Part shown: piece by piece, positions 36,788 through 47,486 of the stretch
Numbering within the stretch: the first letter of the stretch is position 1
Layout of the letters: every line of letters starts with the position of its first letter
Assembly: GCA_028274465.1 (NCBI GenBank)
Contig: CM051457.1
Coordinates: 26,819,313 to 26,883,312 of the forward strand
Source: Plantago ovata
Lineage: Eukaryota; Streptophyta; Magnoliopsida; Lamiales; Plantaginaceae
Length of the DNA stretch: 64,000 nt
Direction of reading: 5' to 3'
Notes under the pieces: generated by a model
What the model was told of the DNA's origin: nothing
The model's input: the letters and a program-made list of their open reading frames with translations, nothing else
Databases searched by the model: none
Translations under genes and position numbers: made by a program

Positions 36788-37948
36788 TCCTGATCACACT
36801 GTGCAAGCTAAATAAGTTGGGTGATAAATGTTGTTGATCTTATCTTTAGTAGGGGGGGGGGGGTACTCTCAAGCCTTAGAATACATAATAAATTATTGGG
36901 TGATTAATTCATACTTTCATAACCAATACTAGTCTTCATAATCCAATTTATGGCTTGGTACAAACGGATTAAGACATGCCTATCGAAAAGGCAAAAATAA
37001 CTAATATTTTACTTTCAGATAACTTAAGAACTCTCAAGTATTTGTGTAGGTGTATTAGTACACAAATTCTACACAAATTCATAGAATTTGTTGCACAAAG
37101 AAATCTTGTTGCACAAAGAATTCACTACAGTATTAGTTATGAAATACTAGTACGTAACCCACTGGGGTATTGATGTATTAAGTAACCTAGTCAGATTAGT
37201 GAACAGATTACACCCTTAACCTAATCTATAAAATCTACTTTAAGTTACAAGTGAATTTCTGCCATGTGATTCTGGGAGAGAATCTTGGTATTCTTGAAAG
37301 TCTTACTGTGCTGATATTTTGTGGGATTCTTTGAAAGTTTACTGCACTTTTGCTATGTTTCCTGGTCCTGCTTCTGCTTCTGTAGTAAAGAATTTCTATG
37401 CTTGTTAATGCTCGAGCTGCGGTTTTAGTTTTAACTTTCGATTGCTGATTGATCGGCTGCAAAGTGCTTGAATAAGAATATTTCTCATTCTTCAATGGAA
37501 TCACGGAGAATCTGTGCCGAAATTTCTTATCAGTTTAGTGATGATGCTATTAACCTACTGTTCACGTTGATTTGGTTTCTACCGTAGAATATAATATAAT
37601 AGCCTTGGCATTTGAGATTTGCCTGAATGTGCTTGGCGTGATTAGTCATTTATCATGCTGTTAATATTGTGGAAGCTAAATAAGCTGGGTGATGAATGTT
37701 TGTGATCCTATATTGAGTCGAATTAGTGAACAGATTAACAGAATAAGCATCTATAATCTACATAATCCATAAGATCCATGTCTACTCTATTACAAATGAA
37801 TTTCAACCCCATTATTATTGAGAGAACATTTTTGTTAATTTTTTATTTTAATGTCTACTTAGCTAATATGTATGCATGTTTGTAATTGAGCTGGGTGTTT
37901 TCTTTATAACTGCCAATTGCCTATTAGTTGGCTGCAAAGGTAAATCAC

Positions 37949-37952
37949 TTTA

Positions 37953-38049
<97 letters not shown>

Positions 38050-38050
38050 G
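37949..38050. repeat. Palindromic microsatellite (AAT)n(ATT)n
   Basis: About 16 AAT units run directly into about 18 ATT units, so the ~100-base tract is self-complementary and could fold into one long A/T hairpin. It sits in the CCCH gene's 5'UTR intron. Confidence 0.92.
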
Positions 38051-38824
38051 TTTTCGAATACTGCACACCATTTAATAAAATTACAAAGGGCCTGTGTGCA
38101 AATTCCTTGGATTTAGTTTTGTTGGTGATACTATGAAGCTATCACTAGAGAAAGACAGCAATGTTAATTTAGTTTTGATAGTAGTATAATACAATCTGAT
38201 AGAATTGTGATTGCAACATCATCTTGAATGCTATTTTTGTGTTAGGCGTGGTTAGTCTATTATCAATCCTGGTCTTAGTGTGAAAGTTAAGCTGGGTGGT
38301 GAATTCTGGTTATCATATCCTCAAGTCAGATTGGCGAATGAGCAAACATCCATAACCTATTCATAAAATTAACTTACTTACAAGTGAATTTGATTTTGAG
38401 CCACATGATTCTTGGAAGTAAACTTAGGTGTTCTCTAAGTATAACTTTGATTTCTGTAAGTCTAAATGGTTTTATGCTTGGATGCAACTGAATGAAGATG
38501 TATTGGGCGACACTTTTTCCATATTTGTCAGTGACACAATCTGCCTTAATTTTATGTGAATTACTAAAAACATACTGTATTATGTTTCTCTGTTTTGCCT
38601 CTTGTTGTGGTTGTGTGAGAAACAGTAAGTTGGAACTTTGTTGTGGCTCATATGTGGAAGATCATGCCTGACTATTTCGTGCTCTTCGTTGGTTTTTATT
38701 GTGTTGTTTCCTTCTTACAGGTGGTGGAACTATTGTATATTAAATGCAGACAATCAGGTAGTGGCTGCAGAGAGGTTGAAGTATACACATACCAGCTCTA
38801 TTATACTTTCATAAGTTACAAACA

Positions 38825-41800
38825 ATGGAGCTGAGGGTTTCTTCTCAAAAACGGTGCTTTTCATCATCTGACTATTCCAGTGACCCTGAGGATAAAGAGA
38901 TTAGTGATGATGAGGACGATGATCGTAACCATAAGCATCGTAAACGGGATACACATTCTCAATCTGTGGAGGGGGATTCTCCTGAACATGTTGTAACTAG
39001 GCCATTCAATAAAAGGAGTAAGCCTTTTGTAAATGGTTACTCTTACAGGGATGGTGATCAGCAGGTGAGTCGGGCATGGAATAATAATGGAAATAATGCT
39101 TCAGGTAGAGAGTTCCAGTCACGGTTTGATAAGAGACGTTTGAACCAGCCAAACTTTTCTAGAGGTCCTTTAGATATGAACCAAAGATTTAGGGGAAACC
39201 AACCAATGCAAGTTGAAAATAGCCCAGTTAGGAATAGGGGAATGGATCTATGGCCCCCTCATGATGCCAGGCTTGGTTTGGTTGATGTCACACCTCAAAT
39301 GATTCAGCCTGGACCCATTCCTGGTGGGATTTTTGCTGGCAGGGGAATGCCAAATGTTTCTAGTCCATTTGGGCTCATTCAGGGGTTACCGCATGGGGGG
39401 CTTGATGCACTTCCACCCCTGGGTTTTCAAGGACCACCTATGTGTCCGCCAATGAATCTTGGGATTCCACTCCAACGGTGTAGGGATTTTGAGGAGCGTG
39501 GTTTTCTGCTTGAGAGGAGACATGTGCCCGATGGAGCATGGTATAAACCGTATTGTTGTTGAAGATGTCCAGGTGAGTTTTGTAAATAACTAGCAAATGT
39601 TTATGTGGAAATGTTGTTGACATGAATGCTTATGTTGATTTTTAGAAGTTGTAATCACTAATCAGGAAGTATGATACTTGGTTAGACTAGTTAATAAAAT
39701 CGTGATGCACCCAGGAGAATTATTTAACAGATTATAATATTACTGTATTGCGAGTTGCCTGAAGCAAGTTAGTGATGTCTATTCGTATTATTATTTTACC
39801 CCCCTTGGACATATGCAACCTTAATGACTTTAGCCTGGTTAAACTAACCGTAGTCAATCCAGTAAACTTGCAGTTAATGCAGCACTGTGAGCAATTGTTG
39901 TCAGTTCATGATACTTTCAGAGCTTCCAAAATAAGTGAGAGTTCATAATGCAGTCTCCTTGAAACAAATAAGCATATCATTGCAAGACTTAATGTAACAT
40001 TAGGTTAAACAATTTTAAAGAAGGTAGGGCCTGAGGCATGCAGGCAGGGCCTTTGTAGGACAAGTAATATAGAAGCAGGTAAGTCACACTAGTAAGATCA
40101 TACTCGTTAAAGGTTAAAATGAGGCATGCTTGACTAAGAGGTGTCATGTATACTGTTGAAAAGAGTGATAAGAGATCACGAGTCATGAAGTGATAGTTGG
40201 ATATAGTTTAATGTGCTGTGATGTTCAATTGGATTTGTAATGTTTTGTAAGGAAAAGTGAAAGAAAAAAGGGAAAAAGTACTAGTATGATATATCCCTCT
40301 ATCAACTGAATTTATCAAACTTTTCTGTAGTAATATGAAAACTCTTGCACTGAAAACAACAGGAAAGGTCAAGGGATTGGATGGGCTGTTATCCAATCAC
40401 GTGTGGATGCCTTAACTTTTCGTTGAAAGTCTAACTACCTTAGGAATACTAGTATTAAATATCATGCTTTATTTGCCGCAAACTATTTCCTTGCCAATTC
40501 TGATTGGGTAGACAAATGTGAATTGCTTGATTAACTTGTATTTTATGATTTCAGAGCCTTTCACAATTCAATCTTCCTGGCTCACAGCACTTGGGAACAT
40601 CTGGACAAGGATCTTTACCTGTACCTGGTTCGTTATTGAATAATAAAGCTTTTGATGCGAAACCTAACAATCATGTAATGCCTGGAGATGGTTTGGGCCT
40701 GAATGGTGGTGCTGGAGATGATTCTCTAGGTGGCGGACCTGATTTATATGATCCAGATCAGCCTTTGTGGGCGAATGATAAGCCTGAAACATCAGCCGCG
40801 CTCCTAGCACACAATCAATCAAATGTTGATGAAAGAGAGTCTTTTCCTGATATAGACCCATCTGATCAGCTGAACACTGAACCATTTGAAGGAACTGATG
40901 ATGATCATTTGTTGAGAACTGCTACCTCTGTGTCTCAAAGTTCATCTATCTGGGGAAGAGTAGGCGCTTCCAAAAATAGATCAGCCCTGAAGGGAAAAAC
41001 AGTTCTATTGGAACATCTTCTAGCTATCTCGAACAAGACATCAGACGTGAAGAGGCATTACAGAGAAGCCTGACTGGAGTACCAAATCAGGGACCGTGGA
41101 CAAGCGCAGATAAGTTTCTCAAGTCAAATAGTGACCCTGTCCGTAATATCATAAAACCGTCTGATAAAGCAATTCGAACTATATTTGTCAAAGGCATTCC
41201 TTTGAAGGAGAACAGAAAGGAAAATCTTCTTTCACATTTTCAGAAGTTTGGTCAGGTAATTGATATTTACATACCCATGCACACTGATCGGGCTTTTGTT
41301 CAGTTCTCAAAAAGAGAAGAAGCTGAAGCTGCTATAAAGGCACCTGATGCAGTAATGGGCAACCGATTTATCAAGCTCTGGTGGGCAAATCGAAATAACA
41401 TTCCTCAGGAAACAACAAGAAGTACTGCGCCGATTACTCCTGGCGCAAGTACACTTAATCCTGCTCTTTCCCATCCGATCATTTCCAACAAACGGAAAGA
41501 AAATCCTGCAGGTGGCAAGGACGGTAATGCTCGTGCTTTTGTTGCTCAAGTCCAAGTCAATGATAATCATGCATCAGTGGCTGCTAATGGTCCCCAAACC
41601 CCTCCTGCACAACAAAAGAAATTGGAAACGTTGGAGCTTTTGAAGGAAGAACTCCGTAAGAAGCAGGAGATGCTTGATCAGAAACGGCACGAGTTCAAAA
41701 GCCAGTTGGACAAACTTCAAAAACAAGTAAGTCTTACGCTCCATTAAACGATTGGAGTTGGGAGTGTTACACCATTATTCTTGTGCGTGTTCATTCTTTT

Positions 41801-43305
41801 CATATTTAATCAAATTTTGAGAGTTGGAGTGTTTATCTAGCATGTGTTTTTGTTTTTAGGGACACAAATAGGCTCTGGGTGAGAATTAATCTCATTACAT
41901 TGAAAAACTAGGAAACAGAAACTAAAGATCAATGCTCTTATCCATATAGAAAGACTAATGGACTACAACTACTATTGTTTCTTGCGAAAGCATGTCTTAT
42001 ATCGGAAGTTCATTTTCTCTCTTTGAATGTTTGCTTTATGGACTACAATTTTCATGTAAATCTTTGTATTGGTAGAAGACTTATTCTCTTTTGTACCCTT
42101 TGCAGGCTGCAAGCACCAAGGATGTGACTGCATCTGACCAAACATCCAAAGGGCTTAAAGTTGAAACATCAATGGAGCACACAAAAGCTGAAACATCCAA
42201 GCCGTCACCAAAAACTACCAAGCAGGAACCTCTTAGACCCTCAAGTCGTCCGCCTCCCGGGGCACCTTTTGTGGCACACAGGTTCAGACTTGACAATCGG
42301 CCCACAGCTTTCAGAATTGTCTCCCCGATACCAGCCAGACTTGGAAATGTAAATTTCTATAAAATCCTTTCATAATATTTTTTTAGCATATTACTCCTTT
42401 TCTGTGGAAAGTGTTATGCACCTAGGTCATTATATCAGGAAATAGTATTCAGTTTATTTGCAATTTAGAAATGCTGAAAGAAATAGTATCTACTCTTAAA
42501 TATGCTCTGTTTATTACTCTCTGGTTAGATTCAGCATTGCTGGTGTTTTCTTTCAGTAGACTAGACATTAGTTGTTTGACACATCGCTTTGGTTTACACT
42601 GGGGTTGATATTAGGTCCTTCCTCATGTTGAGATCAGACTTTCTAGATCATTTTTGCAATACTATACAGAAAACAGAGTGCCGCTGACCCTAAAATTCCA
42701 TTGTTTATTGAATTTTCTCTGTTCTATCTGAGTGGAAATGAAAAAGTGGTGTAGGAATTTAGTGTATTTGACTTGTTCTGCATACACTTCTCAGCTTATA
42801 GAATACTGCATTTTGAACATATAAATTTTGCTCTTTTTGGTTCCTCATAGTTCTTATTGTCATTCAGCTTCTGTGGTTACAAAAACTTAGCTCCTATTTT
42901 CAGGTTGCTGCATTGGAGGAGTACTTCTCTCCCTTTGGAGATCTTTCTTCTGTGGAACTGGATGAGTCTGAGCTTCATAAGACAGATGATACTTCAGAGC
43001 TATCTAATGTTTCAGCTCGGGTTTCTTTTAAAACACGACGTTCTGCAGAGAAGGCATTCTTGCATGGTAAATGCTGGGAGGGTCACAATCTGCAGTTCAA
43101 GTGGCTCTCATCAGTGAACTCTGGCAAAGATGCAAGTTCTGTAAATCCTGCAGCTTCTAGTGCGCCAACAGATAGTGCAGAAGCTTCATCTTCCCAATCA
43201 CAGAAAATTGCTGCATTAAAACCTGATGAACCTGAGAACCAGACGAGAGAACTTGAGGTGGAATCTACTGAAGTGGCCAAAGATTCTAAATATGTTTCAA
43301 CCTAA
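38825..43305 (+). CDS. CCCH zinc finger and RRM protein (C3H41/RBM26-27 type), with two frame breaks
   Basis: Animal relatives (RBM26/27) link nuclear polyadenylated RNA to exosome decay; the plant role is inferred. Coding exons: 38825-39572, 40554-41726, 42106-42348 and 42904-43305 (TAA at 43303). The start MELRVSSQKR, the acidic SDPEDKEISDDEDDD and the R-rich part match plant C3H41. The CCCH finger begins QRCRDFEERGF, but an extra C near 39506 shifts the frame and leads to a stop at 39560. Beyond it the other frame keeps the finger's remaining cysteines and histidine and VEDVQ. A second shift, one A short in an A-run near 40999, lies before YLEQDIRREEALQRSL. RRM1 (TIFVKGIPLKENRKENLL, FVQFSKREEAEAAIK) and a C-terminal RRM (VAALEEYFSPFGDLSSVELD, GHNLQFKWL) are intact. 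Sequencing error or a dying gene; undecided. Confidence 0.85.
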
Positions 43306-44410
43306 TTTTCCATCAAAAAGATCCCTATTGAGAAACTATAATTCCCTGAGGCTGGCTATCTGTACAGTGAGGTAAAGTTATGTTAAATGAAGAATAATTT
43401 CACACTTATGTTTTAGCTCTTGCTGCTGCACCTGGGCTATAGTTTTGTGGCCATGATTTCAGGAAATGTAAAGAGAAATTCTCTGTTTTCGCATTGTAGC
43501 GATTGGTAACTGTTGATAACTTGTAACATTGTGTTTTTGCTAGACATTTATAGAACAGAGATTACTTTCTTCTTTTCCATGTGATCAAATAGAGCTGTAT
43601 TTTTATCTGTTTGTTCAGCGTGTTCTTGGCACTGGTTATTTGACCAAGGGTTCACCAAATTGGTGTTTTTTCCGCATGTGGCTTAAAGTTTCTGGGACTT
43701 GCCATTCTTTGGGGCCTAGGTTTAATACTCTACGTAGGAGCGCATGCTCAATCTGATTTCAATTTCATGTATCCATGCGCAAAAGAGGATAAATACATGA
43801 ATGGTCTTTTTTTCGACCATGGGGAGAGGCCTATTATATCGATGTTCTTACCGTCCCCATTCACATTTTACAAATCACAGTTAAATAAATTATAATAAAA
43901 TACACGAGACTTTACCAGTACTATGTATCCATCATCTAACGGATACCTTTTAAATATGAGATTAGAAAATTCCTTTTTAGAAAAAGACATTGCGGTTAAT
44001 TTGAATCTGGAAAATTCGAATAGTTTACTTTTTGGAATAAAGAAAAGAAGAAAAAGATCTCAACTATTACCCAGTTGCGAATGCGTGATTTCAACCTTTA
44101 CCTAGTTGCGAATGCGTGATTTCACTTTCTGAATGAACTCTTAATTTCTGGTAGGGTGGGGTGTATAAAAATAAACTCTTAATTTCTACTGCCTTTGCTT
44201 TTTGAATGAATTGCAACTTCATGAAACTTAGAGGGATTAGTTTGGCAAAAATGATTGGCCCTGCCAAAAGACACTTAGATTCATCAATGCAGTAAGGTCC
44301 CCAAAATTCTAACATAAAAAAATTTTCAAAACAAGATAATGCCCAGTTATGCAGTTGCAAGCAAGCATATGATCAAATTCACTTCAAAAGTAAACATACT
44401 CTGTTTCACT
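43306..44410. other. 3'UTR of the CCCH gene and intergenic DNA
   Basis: The 3'UTR probably extends to about 43600. A 31-base tandem duplication lies at 44069-44130 (core AGTTGCGAATGCGTGATTTC twice). No gene seen. Confidence 0.5.
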
Positions 44411-45151
44411 TCACAACCTAGCACCAGTCAAAGTTTCTACTATCTCGGTAAGTTCAGGAACACTAAGATCCATGTGCTCTGAAATTGTAACTTCCGAGAA
44501 TCGCCAAGGTCGAGAAATTTCTCAATCGGATCACCATCTAAGAAAACATCATTGTCGACACACAGCCAATCTTCCAAGCCACTGTAACCCATCTCCTCTT
44601 TAATCTTTTTTTTCAACTTTTGATAGAAAGAGAACTCCGCCTGGGTTAAGATTAAAACGAGACCAAAGCTCCCAGTTCGGGTTCCATACACGATAGATTC
44701 ACGTTCACCGTGGGGCTTACGTCTAAACTGGCGAACATCACCTAGTCCAACTCTGCACTCCGCAAATATATCAAGAGCATCCTCTTCAGTTGACCGATCG
44801 ATACCTCCGATGTAACAGTAACCACCAGGTTCCCTGACGGCAACAACTCCCATGTTATCAGAGCTAAAATCAACCGCATTCACATTCCAACGCGGAAAAT
44901 AGTAGTTTTGTACAAGGTATTTTTCAATCTTTCCTGTCTCACGCTGCAAATTATGAACAGGATTAGTACGTATAAATAAAGTAACACAAGAGTACTTGAA
45001 CATCTTCAAACCAAAACTGTACCTTGTAAGCAAGCATGAAACAGTCACCCCATTCAAAGTGTGCGAGAATAAAATTATTCCTTGTTTTCAGCGACCTAAC
45101 ACGCTCATAATAAACTGGAACACAGTTAAGAGTTTTGTTGAGTTGATTGGC
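44411..45151 (-). pseudogene. DDB1/CPSF_A-like C-terminal exons
   Basis: DDB1 is the adaptor of CUL4 ubiquitin ligases; CPSF_A is its C-terminal propeller/helical domain. Exon 45151-45023 (43 codons, AG before, GT after) reads NQLNKTLNCVPVYYERVRSL and ILAHFEWGDCFMLAYK. Exon 44943 onward reads ETGKIEKYLVQNYYFPRWNV, ESIVYGTRTGSFGLVLILTQ, EFSFYQKLKKKIK and FLDGDPIEKFLDL, aligning in order with the DDB1 C-terminus (IFGT..G.IG, Y.FLEKLQ, FLDGDLIESFLDL). The main frame ends LQFQSTWILVFLNLPR (stop 44440). One base off, the frame continues SEVTISEHMDLSVPELTEIV to TGA 44411-44413, the expected DDB1-like tail, so there is a 1-nt break near 44505. No complete upstream exons adjoin it. The 1.74-kb inverted repeat starts inside the first exon. 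Confidence 0.7.
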
Positions 45152-46863
45152 CTGTAGGTATCTGAAACACAGAACACAAGTGCTCTGATCTGAATCAGAA
45201 GTCCATCGGAACAGTTTAGAATCACTCTGATCTTAATCATCAGAAGTCCGTTTCTTCTGCTCTATCGGATTCAGATCTTGCTCCGCGGTTATGTCTTCTG
45301 TGCTTCCCCGGTTGTTGCTTGCGGTTCCGGTGGCTCATGCTCGGAGACATGAGACATCCGCCATAGATTATCATAAGTCTATCCTAAGAACAGACAGAAA
45401 AGACGAGATGAGCCGAGCCGTTGTTTAATCATGGTCGGTCCGCCATATGCTTGTGGTACGGTGCAATTTTTATTTGACCGCTGTCGAAGGAAGTGTGATT
45501 TTAAGGACTCATATGTGCGTGTTTGCACAACGGAATGTTTAAATATCAGACGAACGGTTGAATCATGGTCCACCATATGCTTATGCTTATGGTACGTAGT
45601 CTTGTTAGTGCCATTTCTCAACTGGACGTACATTCTTTTTATTTATTTGATTGTATTGTATATTTTGTATGCTTTTTCATTTATGTTTCAAATTCTTAAT
45701 TTTGGTTCAGATAGTCCTTTTGCAGGTTGTGCTCAGGTTCAACAAGATGAGAACCGCACGCTGCAGCAGCTATGCTAATGTAATGTATGTATCTCGATCT
45801 TTTCTCTCACAATTTGTTTTTGTTTAAAAATTCTTATTAGTTACTTGTTCATTATTTTTAGTCTCGGTCCTTGGTCCCCACTTATCACATTTGGATTGGA
45901 TTCCTACTCTTTCCTCCCTGTATTCCATCTATATATGCTTTATCCTTTGATCCCTATTGTGGTTAATATTGTTGAGTGGGTTGTTGGGTCATGGTAATTT
46001 CCTGTGTTATTATTATTATCACCTCACCATCTACCTACCTACCTATCTACCTTAATGTGTTTTGTACATTGACTTGACTTTACCAAGGGCTATCTTCATA
46101 TGTTGCATCCTACAATACATGGTTATTACATCAGCCTCATTGCAGCCCGCCCGCGTAGAGGCACAATGGGGTGTCCCTACATCATTGCAGTCTAGCTGAC
46201 CGTCACCCCCTTTGGATCATTTAAAAAAATAAATCAAATACCCCTTTATCTTCAAAATACTAAAAAAAAAAAAACAAAAAAAAAAAAAAAACACTAATGA
46301 ATTTATTTTCAAGATCTATAAAACTTAAATAGACACCTATGTTTGGAGCTTCCATCTCCCTGACATTTAATCGAACTGATTTGATTGTATGATTGTATTT
46401 GTCTGAACACACAAGAAGAGTTTGTATTTCATCGAATTGAAAGTAGTGAACACACAATAAGAGTTATATTGCTTAATTTTGAATAAAGGTGAATAAGTGT
46501 GATGATGTTATACGTATATTAATTTCGATGTGTTGGTTTATGCTTTCCTGGGTCATTATTTCTCTTTTTGAAGCTTCTGTTTACTACAAATCACTTTACC
46601 CCCGGTCCCTGGCTCAAACTCCATCACCCACTTTACTTAATCACATAGTTGGGACATAGTTGGACGGGATGGATTGTTTCTTCTATCGTCATCGTTATTT
46701 TGCATTTTTGTTTATCGCAACTTTAGCTAGCGATACATAAACAATTAGTAATTTCCAAGCGGTGATACAACACGTACGTAAAAGTTGCGATAAACAAAAT
46801 GCAAAATAACGACGACGATATAAGAAACAATCCATCCCATCATTTTTATAAAAGACATACAAA
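45122..46863. repeat. Left arm of a 1.74-kb inverted repeat
   Basis: Reverse-complement of 47487-49213 over its whole length, with few differences seen by eye (for example CGAAGGAAG against CGAACGAAG, and a small duplication of ATAGTTGG near 46650). Its outer end lies 30 bases inside a DDB1-like exon. It carries a poly-A run (46262-46292) and, at the inner end, a nested palindromic MITE (46666-46838). Confidence 0.92.
46666..46838. mobile_element. Foldback MITE with ~60-bp terminal inverted repeats (left copy)
   Basis: Ends GGGATGGATTGTTTCTT...AAGAAACAATCCATCCC; the arms continue TCGTTATTTTGCAT and TTTGTTTATCGCAACTTT. The second copy is 47512-47680, at the inner end of the other arm. I could not fix a target duplication. 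Confidence 0.75.
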
Positions 46864-47057
46864 ATAACTTACTTTTTAACCTTCCTGGCATGCTTCTTGA
46901 TTGCTACTTACTCTTTCTTTACTCTGCATATGATATTTCTGTGTTATTTCAAATGGAATGAGTCTTTGGTGGCACTAGCTTATGAAAAAAAGTTGTAGCA
47001 TAGAAGGAATAACAACAGAGTTCGGTCAAAATAACGTTACATGGTTTCTATTATCAG

Positions 47058-47329
47058 GTATCGTACATCTTATGTGGTCTTGCGGATGGGCAGCTATTGC
47101 ACTTTGTGTTGGATGTGAATACCGCCGAGTTGTCAAATAAGGGAAGTATGACTTTGGGCACACAACCTGTTGAACTTCAAACCGTTATATCGGGGGCGGT
47201 CTATCGCACTTTCGCCACATGTGGCCAGTTGTTTGAAGTTTGCAGTTTTAACAGAGGATTGATTTACAATAAATTTCAACGAAAGGCTCGACTCATTTGT
47301 GGCTTCAACTTTACTGAGTTTCCTAGCGG
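47058..47329 (+). pseudogene. DDB1/CPSF_A-like internal exon in the hairpin loop
   Basis: Between TTATCAG (47057) and a GTAAAA donor (47330) the frame reads VSYILCGLADGQLLHFVLDV, then LGTQPVELQTVISGAVYRTF and LICGFNFTEFPSG. This matches the DDB1 region YLLCALGDG..L, LGTQP..LRTF and FN..AFPDS around the middle of the protein. It is on the plus strand, opposite to the C-terminal exons at 44411-45151. The exons that should lie between these two parts (roughly 300 residues) are not present, so the gene is fragmented. Confidence 0.7.
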
Positions 47330-47486
47330 GTAAAATAGTAATATTTCACTATATTAACATGTACTGTATTTGTTTTCCAATTAAGAATACAGTAATGCAC
47401 AAGTAGTGTAACATGAAATGTAGAACAGTCTTATGTTCATTCTGTCCACCCGGTGTTTTCATAACAACCCTTTGCATGTCTTGGAA

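Larger units (their letters stand above)
35566..38720 (+). repeat. 3.15-kb 5'UTR intron of the CCCH gene built of diverged tandem segments
   Basis: Donor at 35566, acceptor TTCTTACAG|GTGGTGG at 38720/38721. Copies of one segment recur near 35863, 36180, 37440 and 37915: (G)GTTGGT/CGGTTGCAAAG... TTTCGAATAC or GGTTTCGATGG... CTGTGCGGAAATT... GATGATGC. A second segment (CAATCTGATAG... GCATTTGCTTGAA... TATCAATCCTG... GCTAAATAAG) recurs near 36680, 37600 and 38190. The intron looks like about four diverged copies of a unit of several hundred bases, with later insertions. Confidence 0.65.

Noticed and set aside
45431..45778. 115-codon plus-strand frame in the left arm
   Set aside because: Antisense shadow of the mirrored frame in the right arm, with hydrophobic low-complexity content.
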